This document shows positions 48,813 to 59,916 of a stretch of DNA of 64,000 nt, in pieces (position 1 is the stretch's first letter; each line of letters starts with the position of its first letter). Under the pieces are notes generated by a model. That model worked only from the letters and a program-made list of their open reading frames with translations. It searched no databases and was not told where the DNA came from. The DNA comes from Daucus carota subsp. sativus (Eukaryota > Streptophyta > Magnoliopsida > Apiales > Apiaceae), in assembly GCF_001625215.2 (NCBI RefSeq), contig NC_030381.2, positions 3,373,131 through 3,437,130 on the forward strand, given 5' to 3'. Made by a program: the position numbers and the translations under genes.

Positions 48813-48992
48813 ATGTATCTGACTGCTGTAAGTTGGGTAATCTTCATCTGAAGTGATTTACTTGACCTTCTTAAGGCATTTCAAGTGATGTTAACACCTG
48901 TGCAACAGGAATCTATAGTCTATACAGATTGAAGAGGTTACATTGAAATTTCGGCTGTTTGGTTCTCTGATTCTCGTTTCAAACCTCACTGG
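48813..48992 (+). pseudogene. Decayed copy of TMX2 exon 6 with flanking intron
   Basis: The stretch follows TMX2 bases about 41320-41475 in order: tgactgctgtaa, accttcttaagg (splice acceptor), ttaacacctgtgcaa, ttacattgaaatttcggctg and ttggttctctg. The acceptor survives, but the donor GT is changed to TT and the frame hits a stop, so it is not functional. It lies 7.5 kb downstream of the parent exon, beyond the PPR gene. No other TMX2 exon is next to it. Confidence 0.8.
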
Positions 48993-49681
48993 AGGGGGCT
49001 TCTACTAGTTCACAAATCATCACTGAAATTTAATGCTTTTACTACGATAAATTGGAAGTTCCTGTTTACTGCCTTGCAAAAAATGGGCTTCTGGAATATG
49101 TTTGTGGCTGGCCTGAAAAGGCAATACTTCGACTGTGTTTTCGGTAATAATTAATGGGTCGCTTGAAGGATTTTTTGCAGGAAAACATCGTTAAGCTGAT
49201 ACTGTTTCTGCATTTCTATTTGTGCTTCAGATATGTTGTTGTTTCTGGAAGGAGTTGGACTCTGCTCTGGCTTATCGGGTTTCAACCAAACTCTGCAAAG
49301 TGTGCATGCTTCTTTAGCAATATCTCTCTCACCTACTTCATGGGATATCGAGTGTTCAATTCTTGTGAAAGATAAGGCAGGCAGGCGTGTGAGTGCTATA
49401 TAGAAAACATTCGGTCTCAGGTAAAGATATTATGGTAAAGATACAAGAATTTTCCGACTATATTATGGCAAAAGGAAATTTGATTTATTAAGAGCGTACA
49501 AGATTATCTGTACATACTTATGACCGGATGAAATACAAGTGTATATACATGCATGAACTACTTTGTCAAGAAAAAGTGTTTTCTGATTAACAGGCTGCGA
49601 ATTAAGATCTGTTCTAGTAATTCTCGTGGTGATGGACAATCTCACAGTCGAATAAGAACGTGGACACCCGAGTATAATTTC
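48993..49681. other. Spacer between the exon 6 copy and the DUF1677 gene
   Basis: No supported feature; 49463-49681 is probably the 3' UTR of the DUF1677 gene (minus strand). Confidence 0.4.
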
Positions 49682-50266
49682 TTAGTTAATCATCTTTGTA
49701 TCAGTGCAGTTGAAGTCCTTCATGATAGCAGGAATACAGCTTGTACTCCTTGCAATTCCGCCCTTCTTCAGAACATCAGCCTTGAGATCTCCAGGACTTG
49801 ATGATTTTCGTCTTGCTGAGCCCTTCTTCAGCAACTCTTTCATGGCTTGAGCCTGAAACAACACCGGGTGTGTTCTCCCAAACTTATTAAACTTAGAGCA
49901 TGCATTCATGTGCTCACTCAAAGCCTCTTCGATTTTCCCTCCACTTTTCTCCTTCTCCTCCTTCACAGCCTCTGAGCACAGCCCACATATCAACTTCCCT
50001 GAAAACTTGTCGCGAACACGCCTTATGTACTCTGGTGTGCACTCCTCAGACATGCCACAGCACTCACACTCAGCATCCTCAACCTCTGATATTGGCGCAA
50101 GCACATCTGCTGCAGCTTCAGCTTCTTTTCGGATCAGTTCTGCAGAAATGTCAGATATTGTTCTCTGCAGGCTTTCCACTGACAGTTTCGTAGATTTCTG
50201 TGGAAGGCTAGTAATGTTTTGCGCATATAGAGCAACTCTTGCAGGGTGATTATCTCTAGTAGGCAT
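49682..50266 (-). CDS. DUF1677 family protein
   Basis: Single coding exon on the minus strand, 194 aa, ATG at 50266 (MPTRDNHPARVA). The family signature is complete: ECECCGMSEECTPEYIRRVR at about residues 86-105, then GKLICGLCSEAVKEE and a trailing EEALSEHMNAC helix, with four or more cysteines (CECC ... CGLC) suggesting metal binding. The C-terminus is basic and Ser-rich (RRKSSSPGDLK). The function of DUF1677 is not established; it is found only in plants. Directly upstream of the ATG a good splice acceptor (ctgatacag|g, exon edge at 50276) suggests a 5' UTR intron. The longer frame seen upstream begins with a non-ATG codon and is not used. It is divergent from the kinase gene, with 2.2 kb between their start codons. 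Confidence 0.92.
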   Translation of the reverse strand: MPTRDNHPARVALYAQNITSLPQKSTKLSVESLQRTISDISAELIRKEAEAAADVLAPISEVEDAECECCGMSEECTPEYIRRVRDKFSGKLICGLCSEAVKEEKEKSGGKIEEALSEHMNACSKFNKFGRTHPVLFQAQAMKELLKKGSARRKSSSPGDLKADVLKKGGIARSTSCIPAIMKDFNCTDTKMIN

Positions 50267-52439
50267 GATAACCAACCTGTATCAGAACCAATATATATGA
50301 TCTCAATCGAAAGAGTATTGAATCCTGTCAGATAAGATACTGAAAGAAAGCTGTTGCATGAACAACTTATATATAGCTCTATCTTTCTCTGTTTTGCTGC
50401 AATGTATCCATCAAACTTCACATGCTTTTCGCTTATGTCACTCGAACTCGGCTATAAGTGTCCAACGTGGATAAATGTCTGAGTGTCAGACTCGGCAATA
50501 TTTTGAAAATTTTACATATTTTTGGCCTAAAATAAGTGTTGGCATGTCCATTACCATGTCCGAGTGTTGAGTGTCCGACATGGGTACTCGAAGAAAAATG
50601 AAGAGTCGGGATAACACAGCTTTTCACGATACAGTCTAGCCCAACCACTCATCAAAAACCTGCACTTTTTCAAGGTCCTGATACAGTGATAAAGAATGAC
50701 TGTGCATTATCCAGTTCTCCCAACCACAAGACAGATTAAACAAGTAATATCAAGATCACGAGGAACCAAACCAAACCAACCAAGTTTCGAGAAATTAAGC
50801 AGATGGATTAAACAAAACCAACCAGGCATACATGTTGTATATGGATAATATTTTGTATACCAAAAGAGTTAAGTTCACAGGTATCTCAAGGTGAGGAGAC
50901 ATATTACAGATAGAGGATCAACAAAAATTATGTCTGTTACAGACTAATTGCAGTAAAATGAAGGTATGGATTGTCTTTACTGAAGATATGTTTATCTAGT
51001 TTCGAAGAACCTTGTCGAAACTCAAAAATTACTCATAAATAAATTGCATCGAAAGAAAGAGGTTTGAAATCGATTGACAGGGAAAAGAAAGAGGTTTGAA
51101 ATCAAGAAATCATCAATGCAGACTACAAACTACAGATAATCAAGAACCCACAGCTTCACAACTCTGAGACTCTGATTCAAACTTGGTTTGAAATCCCAAC
51201 TTAAAATATTTTCGACCAGGAGCTCCGAAATTTAGTCCAAGCTAATTTTTGAAAGTCAGTCGTTAACAAAGTTCAGGATTCGGATTTTATTTATGGGTAT
51301 TTTTAGGGTGCACACTAACAACTAACTTTTACGTAAACGAAAAATTTTGATCGGTGAAGATTTTTATACATATAAAAAGCACTTCTCGGCGGAAGTAGGC
51401 GTACGAACACTTCACCGTTATTATTAATAAAATCTCTTATCTAACTAAAAATTGGTTGTCAGTGTATATGAAATCAGTTTGTTTGTTCCTTCTGGTGAAC
51501 AAATTTTTTAGGCCACGTATTAGTATGCAGCTATTTAATACGGGTGTTGGTTAGTTTGGTCTTTGTGCATGATTTTATAGTCTGAGGTTCAGAATAAGTC
51601 ATTCATGAATTACTTGTGGTACTCTTCAAGACTAGCTAAAATTTTCTTTCAAGTTTACACTCGATGCCTTTATCGTGCATGGATCGGAAAATAAATTACT
51701 GAATCACCATCCAAATATACGATAATTTGAGATGAAAAAAAATAATCAAATATCTCTAAATTTTCAAGGGATCAATCTATTCGACCGAGTTACATGAATT
51801 TGGAATCGGAAATCGGGAATCAGATAAATATGAGACCCGTTTGTTTTTTAAAAAGCAGAAGCGGCTGAGATTGCTAACTTCTATCTCGAGACTTCTACTT
51901 TATTTATAAAAATTTTATTAATTTATTTATTTTTCATTTTTAATCTATTTTTTAATTTTAAACATGAAATTATTATTTTTTTAAATTGGTCCAAACGGGC
52001 TCGTTGAAACTATTCGATCACAATTTGAATTGTGAGCATACGTCATGAAAAGAGAGAGATTCTTCTCCATGTGTGTCAAAAAAGAAAGATATTTCGAGTA
52101 AAATAAACACAAGGAGAAGAAACGTAGCCAAACAGAGCGCAATACTTTTGAGTCTCTCTCCGCAGATCCCCCAAATTCACACACAACACACGAACTGACA
52201 CACAATCACATACTTTTATTCTCCCCAATTGCTCAGTTTTGTCATTTTTTAACCCGGGTTCTGACCCGACCCGGATCCGGAGTTCAAGAAAGTGGCCAAC
52301 TTTGTGCTCAAAACGGCACCGTATTGCTGAAATAAACAGAGAGACAGATACAGCTGTTAGGGTTTCAATTTTGAAAAAAAGGGAGAGAGAGAGACTGGGA
52401 GAGAGGTAGAGAGAGAGAGAGAGAGAGACTGCGAGAGAG
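50267..52439. other. Bidirectional upstream region between the DUF1677 and MUT9-like kinase genes
   Basis: No exon is supported. Bases 50440-50600 contain mirrored words around gtccgagtgttgagtgtccg, perhaps a short mobile element. 51837-52002 is repeat copy C. Near the kinase ATG there is a telo-box (ttagggttt, about 52357-52365) followed by a (GA)n leader, both common in plant 5' UTRs of housekeeping genes. Confidence 0.5.
51837..52002. repeat. Short repeat family, copy C
   Basis: It has inverted ends gacccgtttg ... caaacgggctc and the shared body aagcagaagcggctgaga, acttctactttatt and ttattaatttatttattt. It is the copy with the clearest terminal inverted repeats. Confidence 0.6.
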
Positions 52440-52440
52440 A
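52379..52440. repeat. (GA)n microsatellite in the kinase 5' leader
   Basis: Runs of gagagagaga occur immediately upstream of the ATG, matching GAGA-type leaders bound by BPC factors. Confidence 0.8.
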
Positions 52441-55400
52441 TGGATGAGCTTGATAGTGGTGGTGGGCAGAGTGGTGGAGATAACAACAACAAGGCAGTTG
52501 ATGCTGATAATGATGATGGAACCACTCCTATTCCAGACAGGGTCTAATTCTTGGCTCATCTTGTGTGTGTGTGTTCTTGTTGTTGAGTAATATTTATTTT
52601 AATTATGTTGTGTAGTTGATTTTATGAATGGTAAGTATGTGTTTTTCCGAAAAAGAACGAAAAAGATGCAATCTTTACATAAATGTGTTCTTGTTATTTT
52701 GTAGTTGTATGTGTGTTGATTATGTTTTGCAGTTCAAATTTTGAATTTTAAGTGTTTGTTTGTGGTATTTGAAGAAAAAGATGCAATCTTTATGTGAGTG
52801 TATGTGTTTTCGTTATTTTGTTGTTCTACGAATATATTATGTTTTGTAGTTTAATTATGAATTGTAAGTATGTGTTTTGTGTAAAAGATGCAATCTTTGT
52901 GTATAATTGTGATGTTCTACAGTCTTTGTATTTTGCAAGATTAGGTGTCGTACAAGTATTATGATGTTGGGTAGTAGATGCTGATGAGCTGAAATTTTCT
53001 GCTTTCTGATTATTTGAGATTTGTGTATCGATTTTCGGAGCCTATAATGGTTGCTTTAAAAACACTTTTGAGGTGACATTACTTGTATATTATATAACTA
53101 TATATATATCCTGGATATATGTTCTTTTTATGTTTTTAGATGGGCATAAGCTCAGGGGACCTTGAATTGGCGTGTAATATTTATATACTCTGTTTAGTAG
53201 TGTTTATTTATAACTATTGCTTCTGTGTAACAGGTCCAGGTTGGTACTTCACCATCATATAAAGTTGAGAGAAAATTAGGCAAAGGAGGATTCGGACAAG
53301 TGTATGTAGGACGTCGACTTAATGCTCCGGTTCCACATGAAAGAACTGGTTCAGGAGCAGTGGAGGTATTGTACTTATTGTAGTGGTTGTGACACGTCAA
53401 CATGGTTATCAGTGCTTGAATTACTGAAATGCTTTTAAAATATTAGGTTGCTTTAAAATTCGAGCACAGGAACAGTAAAGGATGTAACCACGGTCCACCT
53501 TATGAGTGGCAAGTCTATGGGTGAGGAGTTTTCTTTAGTTTTTGTATGTTATATTGATGCAATGCATCATTTGAGTTGTTGAAAAGTCTTCCTGTGTAAT
53601 TTATTTTCTTTATTCTTTTTCAGGTCACTTGGGGGAAGTCATGGCGTTCCTCGTGTGCATTACAAAGGTCGGCAAGGTGATTACTACATAATGGTATGTC
53701 TCTTTGTTAGCTTTATTTTGTTCTCGTTTCTGGTTGAGGACTGCTCATAGATTGTTTTTGTGTATTATTTCTTCTGCCACAAATGGGTTATGAACAAACT
53801 ATTGTAGGTTATGGACATGCTTGGACCAAGTTTATGGGATGTGTGGAACAACAAATCTAACGCGTAAGCTATCTTTGAATACTATATCTTGAATAACTCT
53901 GTTATTGTATATGGTTTGATAAACAGTTGACAATGTCTTTTTTTTCCACTTTGCTAACTTTAGGATGTCGACCGAAATGGTTGCATGTATTGCTATTGAG
54001 GCGATTTCTATTCTCGAGAAGGTGCATGCTAAAGGGTAATATATTTATATTTACTTGTAACATTAAGTTTAAAGAGTAAAGGACATTGCTTAATTTTTTT
54101 CCAAAGCAAGGTAACAAAAATATTATACCTTTGCCAAATGAATCTGTATGGTATACCAATCTGTAATGCAATGTGTGCAGATACGTTCACGGGGACGTGA
54201 AGCCTGAAAACTTTCTGCTTGGTCCACCGGGAACACCAGAAGAGAAAAAGCTCTTTCTTGTCGACCTTGGGTTAGGTAAAGCTGCCAATCTTAAATATCT
54301 ATACCTAGTAGTTCATTTTTTCTGCCTGTTTAATGTGAGAATTTGCGTAAGTTTTTTTAAATCTTCTTATCTGCTATGCAATATCAGCTACGAAATGGAA
54401 GGATAGCTCAACAAGTCAACATGTTGACTATGATCAGCGCCCAGATGTTTTCAGGTACTTTATCTTATAACATAATCTTTGAATTTATAATCTTTCTTCT
54501 GTCCTGTGTAATCTGTCAGTATATCTGTACAATGTGGGTAGTTTATATTAAGGCACTAGCATTCTTGGTATAGGGGGACTGTTCGTTATGCCAGTGCACA
54601 TGCTCATCTTGGAAGAACTGCTAGCCGAAGAGATGATTTAGAATCTCTTGCTTACACACTCATTTTTCTTCTGCGTGGGCGACTGCCTTGGCAGGGATTC
54701 CAGGTTCGTAGGTTCCATATTTTACTGAGGCTTTGGTTGTTTTATATTTGTATTATATCTTACGCTAGTGTCTCATTAGGGTGAAAATAAAGGGTTCCTT
54801 GTCTGCAAGAAAAAGATGGCAACCTCCCCAGAAGCTCTTTGTACTTTCTGTCCTGCGCCATTTCGGGAATTCATTGAACATGTAGTGAATTTGAAGTTTG
54901 ATGAGAAGCCCAACTATGCAAAATATATTTCCCTTTTTGATGGAATTGTTTGTCCAAATCCAGATGTGAGACCAATTAATACTGAAGGCGCTCAGAAGGT
55001 ATTTTATATATTTCCATACACCTTTTTTTGTTATCAATTCAATTTTCTGCTTTTTTTGCAAGTCACACTGCATGGCACTTTGTAAGGCGTAAACAATAGC
55101 ATTTTGTTGAACCTAACAGAAAGCCAGAATCTCTGTCTTTAGATTTTTCTAAGACTTGTATACGCTGTGTAGCTTCAAGTTGGACATAAGAGAGGACGTC
55201 TTGCATTGGATGAAGAAGATGGAGAAAAACCAAAGAAGAAAATCAGGATAGGAATGCCTGCAACACAATGGATTAGTGTCTATAATGCTCGGCGTCCTAT
55301 GAAGCAAAGGTATTTATACATCTCAAGTGTACCGTCAACTGGCATTGTGTCATACAGATAATAAAGTCATTTACCTGCCTGATGCTGTAGATATCACTAC

Positions 55401-56484
55401 AATGTTGCGGAAGGGAGACTTGCTCAACACATTGAGAAAGGCAATGAAGATGGATTATATATCAGTTGCGTGGCATCTTGTTCGAACCTATGGGCCATTA
55501 TCATGGATGCAGGGACTGGGTTCTCTTCTCAAGTTTATGAAATCTCGCCACAATTTCTTCACAAGGTAAATCATCTCTTTTAATACCATTATGTCATGCT
55601 TACCAAATTTTTGTTCATATAAGATTGTTGTTCAGCTATCTAATATATCTAATTATCTATTGTAGGAATGGATCATGGAACAATGGGACCAAAATTATTA
55701 CATTAGTGCAATAGCAGGGGCTAACAACGGGAGTTCGCTCGTTGTGATGTCAAAGGGTTAGTGGACTTTCTGCACCTTTTTTTTTTTAATCTTAGTTTAC
55801 CTACTGAACTTTTTAGTCAACTTTGGTTTTTCTTTCATGCATGAAGTTTGAGCACAAATGTTATCTATTTTTGTTCCTAATATCTAGGAACGCAGTATGC
55901 ACAACAGTCCTATAAAGTTAGTGATTCATTTCCGTTCAAGTGGATAAACAAGAAGTGGAGAGAGGGATTTTTTGTTACCTCCATGGCGACTGCAGGAAGT
56001 CGATGGGGGATTGTCATGTCCCGTGGGGCTGGATTTTCTGACCAGGTTTTTTTGGGAATAGACTTTCCTTTGGTATAAAATGCTTACTGGTGCATCGTCT
56101 TATTGTTTTTTTTTTTTTTTTTTTGCTTTTGCAATAAAACTTGCAGGTTGTGGAACTAGACTTCTTATATCCTAGTGAAGGTATACATAGGAGGTGGGAT
56201 GGAGGTTATCGCATCACTTCAACTGCTGCAACTATGGACCAGTCTGCTATAGTTCTTAGTATTCCAAGAAGAAAACCAGCCGATGAGACACAAGAAACAC
56301 TAAGGACCTCTGCTTTTCCTAGCACACATGTCAAGGTAGGTGCATTACATACCTATTATGTTTGAAAATTTATAGATTTCATTGTGTAACATATATCTTA
56401 TTTTATTTGGTCTATTTCATGTAGGAGAAATGGGCAAAAAATCTTTACATCGCCTCCGTTTGCTATGGTCAAACTGTTTCGTGA
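52440..56484 (+). CDS. MUT9-like / HD16-type casein kinase 1-like protein kinase
   Basis: Sixteen exons: 52440-52541, 53234-53365, 53447-53520, 53624-53693, 53808-53863, 53964-54035, 54181-54275, 54388-54454, 54574-54703, 54780-54998, 55173-55309, 55391-55565, 55666-55756, 55888-56045, 56147-56335 and 56425-56484. They join to 608 codons. Kinase features: glycine loop [10 protein letters not shown] at 49-58, VALK lysine at 82, catalytic [10 protein letters not shown] (Asp174) and DLG (Asp197) in place of DFG, as in the CK1 group. A nuclear-localisation-like KPKKKIR lies near 359-365. The C-terminal half ([49 protein letters not shown]) is the plant-specific tail of MLK/PPK/HD16 kinases. Known members phosphorylate histone H3T3, cryptochromes and PIFs, and act in flowering time. 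Orthology within the small family is not decided. Confidence 0.95.
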
Positions 56485-59400
56485 GGCACCACGTTTCTCT
56501 TGAGGATGCATCTTGGAAACCTTGTGCTTCGGGCATGCACTAGTATCTAATCTCTTGGTAGGGGTAGGAAACCAATGTGCCTAATTTCTTATCCTGGATT
56601 AAATTGTATGTCAATCTTGTACTTGGCGTGCATAAAACTTCTGTTGTAACAGATTTATTAGGGATTGCACTGGTTCTCAATCGGGTTGAAACTTGATAAC
56701 CCTTTGGAACAGTCTGTCTGCTAGCATATGAAAGTTTGTACAGTAAATTTTACTTGTTTGGAATTTGTAATCATGCAAGTGCCATACTCTGTTACAAGCA
56801 GTGTAATTCTCCCTCAGAAAATGTAAGAAAACGTAGAGAGATCCAAAGAAGATCGCATTACTCAGCTTTCAATGACTATTTTTATGTACTGTATACCAGA
56901 ATTCAAGAATTAAGAATAACTCTCATTTGGAAAGAAGTTCTTAACTTTCTTAAAGCATATGCTTATATGACCAACAATGAACACAACCAGATTCTTTTTC
57001 GAAATCTAGTAAAGTCTCTTAATCTCTTTTGGTATGTTCGAGAATCCTAAATGAACACTGATATCCTCTTATAGCTCCCTTTTCATGCCATGGACTGGAA
57101 CAAGCTCTGTACAGTTCTTGCCTAGGGGATTCATCATGGTTTTAGGGAGATACTCCATTATATAGACAATTTTAGGGATTTTTGACTACCGCTTTGATCT
57201 ACAATTATGTTTGAAGTTGATTAGAATTTCAAGTTTTGAGACAGAATTTTAAGATTGACCTGATCAAATTAATCAAAAAATTTACAAGTAGTTAATTATA
57301 TTTCTATCATATTGTTAACATAATAATAAGAAATTTCATCTGTTTGGTTAGAATTTAGACCTGTTTATTTTTATGAAGTTTTTTTTATTTTGTTTCATTG
57401 ACTAGTTTTTAATTAAAACTAAAACGTATTTAAATATGTTTATTAAATATATTTTTTGAACTTACTTATTATAAGTTTGTTAATTCAAGAAACTTATTCA
57501 ACATAATTCAAGTTCGCCTAATAATTATTTTAAAAGATATAAATTATTTCATTATAATTACATATTTGAAACAAAAATAAATTTTAAAAATATTTAATAT
57601 AATAATAAATATTATAAATCAATCTTGCAAGTATGGCATAGTCATAAACTAATATTATATGATTTTGAAATTTTTAAAAATTATATTATATATAATCCAT
57701 TTTCAGATTAAAAAAAACATAGTGTCCTTTGTCTAAGTATATGAGATGTTGGCGTGACTATCACTAAATCCATCAATAATGTCCTAAATATCAAAATGCG
57801 GAAAAATGATCCCCAAATATCATTTACCAACGTTATATCAAAAACGCTACATCGTGTGACGTTCTTTTGAGTTATACTAACAAAACTCTATATGGTGCAG
57901 CGTCTAATTAGGTTAATCCTAATAAAACGCCACATATTGTCGTATTTTGCTGGGGTTAAAACAGCAAAACGCTACACAATCTAGCATTTTCGGTCATTTT
58001 TCCAACTCTGTTATTCTGGATATTACTTCTAGAATATATGAAATCTAGGACCATTTTTCAAGTATATGAGATCGTATATAAGATCAGTATATATATGTTT
58101 TTTCGCATAGATTGTTTTATGAGATTGTATACAAGATCGAAACATTTTCGATACAACCCCGAAACTTAATTACAAAGCTTGGCTAGGGCCATACCCGCAA
58201 GATTGTTTTATAAATTATACTGTAAAATAGTACTATTATTGTTAAGTTAGTTATGCAATGATTGCATTAAACTACGTATATATTTAGTCAAACTTTCAGA
58301 CTTTATTATTTATAGTTTCCCCCGATTTCTTATAATATTTTTATGTCAGGATTTTACAATTACATTAGTTTTAAATAAAATCAATGTATATAATTAATCT
58401 ATTATATACCAAAGACTCACACTCATTACTAACACCACCAAAATCACTCAAATTTCATTATCATTCATGCGATTTAAACCCTCAACTCTTCATCATCTAT
58501 TACATGGTAAATTTGGTAATGCTTATAACACTCAGATACCTAATACAACTGCTGGTTGCATTAGAAACCAAAAGCCCACTTGAGTTGATTTAAAAGAGGG
58601 GACTGAATTTTGGATTATTAAAAATATAATAATGATAAATTTGATAGATTATTTATATAATGTTGAAATTGACTTTTATAAAAAAAAAATACAGAAATAA
58701 AATAAGTTAATCAAAAAATTACATCCTACCAACTTGATCTCTAACTTATTACACAAATAAACATATATTTTCCGACTTAAAGTCGAAAGGTCTTAAAACA
58801 ATTGTGAAACTAGTGTTGAAATAGTCAGTTTATTCTACAACTTTGCTGTTCCTGAATCCCTGGAACCCCCTTCAGGTATGTTACATGTTTATTGAGAATT
58901 TTAGTGCTGTGCCATGTTTTATATCTACAAAGTACAAACACATTTAATCTTACTCTAAAGCCTAATCTAGTATGGAACAGCAAATAGATATGGTCTTTGA
59001 TTTACTTCTAGCACTCAGCTTCCTAGCTCTTTGTATCTAGTGCTCTAATCGAGTCGACCTTTTCTTGCTTGCTCAAGTTTTGGTCATCAAGAAATAGTCG
59101 AACTCAGATCTAAGTTTAAGCTCGAAATTTGTTTGGAGTACCAGTTCACGAGCAGATCAAGTACAGGTGATACAGCCCATGAGTCCCACCTCATGGCCAG
59201 CACCATCGAATTTGAAAACGAAGAAAAGCATGAACAATCAACTTCTTTTGCTGACAAAGTCTCGTAAAGATACAAAACAATCTATGGAGAAATCAGGTTC
59301 AACCTAAGCTCATTTGGAAAAATTTAGAACAAACACATAGCTGGAAGATTGCCTCTACTCTCTATACTACTCTAGCACCATCGACAAGCATGCCCTCGAC

Positions 59401-59916
59401 AAGGTCATCAAGTCACTATCTGTTATTTGCTAGGTCACATAGTGACCACACAAGTCTGCTTATAACCAGACCTTCCACATACCCTAATGGGAGATCACTG
59501 GGCTACAATTGCTATCGACTCTCAGATGCTGACTGGTCAAACAATTTAACTAATAACTGTACTAAGCATGATTGCACTAAAGCAAGTATTTGTTTCCTAC
59601 ATAGTTTTATGTGGCTTGATTTGACTTCAATCAGACCAGAGAAAAAAGAAAGAAAGTGAATTTAGACATTTTAATCCAACCATAAACCGTCCAGTTTTCA
59701 AGAAAAACCTTCGTTGTGCTGGTTTGGAGAAGGATAGAAAGGCAATTCAAACACACACCTGTACTGCTGTTATATTTTACATACTGATTCCTACTACATG
59801 TCAAGTTTGTACCAGATCCAGAACAACTCACGTTTATATGCTGGTTCCTAGCCGTCTAGTACTTCACACTTTAAACTATCAGGTCCAGCATTGGGTATTA
59901 TTCCTCAAGAAGTGCC
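56485..59916. other. Kinase 3' UTR and convergent spacer to the SHH-like gene
   Basis: The first few hundred bases are kinase 3' UTR. 57.2-58.9 kb is AT-rich and holds the palindromic array at 57841-57992. Bases 58900-59916 are likely 3' UTR and downstream sequence of the minus-strand SHH-like gene. No other exon is supported. Confidence 0.45.
57841..57992. repeat. Four-unit tandem array of short palindromes, period about 41 bp
   Basis: Units at 57841-57869, 57882-57909, 57923-57950 and 57965-57992 share the form aaaacgcyaca followed closely by tgt(r)gcgtttt, with varying decay. Each is an imperfect palindrome of about 25 bp, separated by about 14 bp. Confidence 0.65.

Noticed and set aside
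49154..49375. 73-codon plus-strand frame between the exon 6 copy and DUF1677
   Set aside because: No similarity to TMX2 or other families and no conserved start context.
56736..57050. 104-codon open frame after the kinase gene
   Set aside because: No recognisable family, no splice or promoter context, and it lies in the likely 3' flank of the kinase.
59087..59831. Open frames downstream of the SHH-like stop
   Set aside because: No family similarity; the SAWADEE domain is already complete at 59917, so these are probably 3' UTR or spacer.
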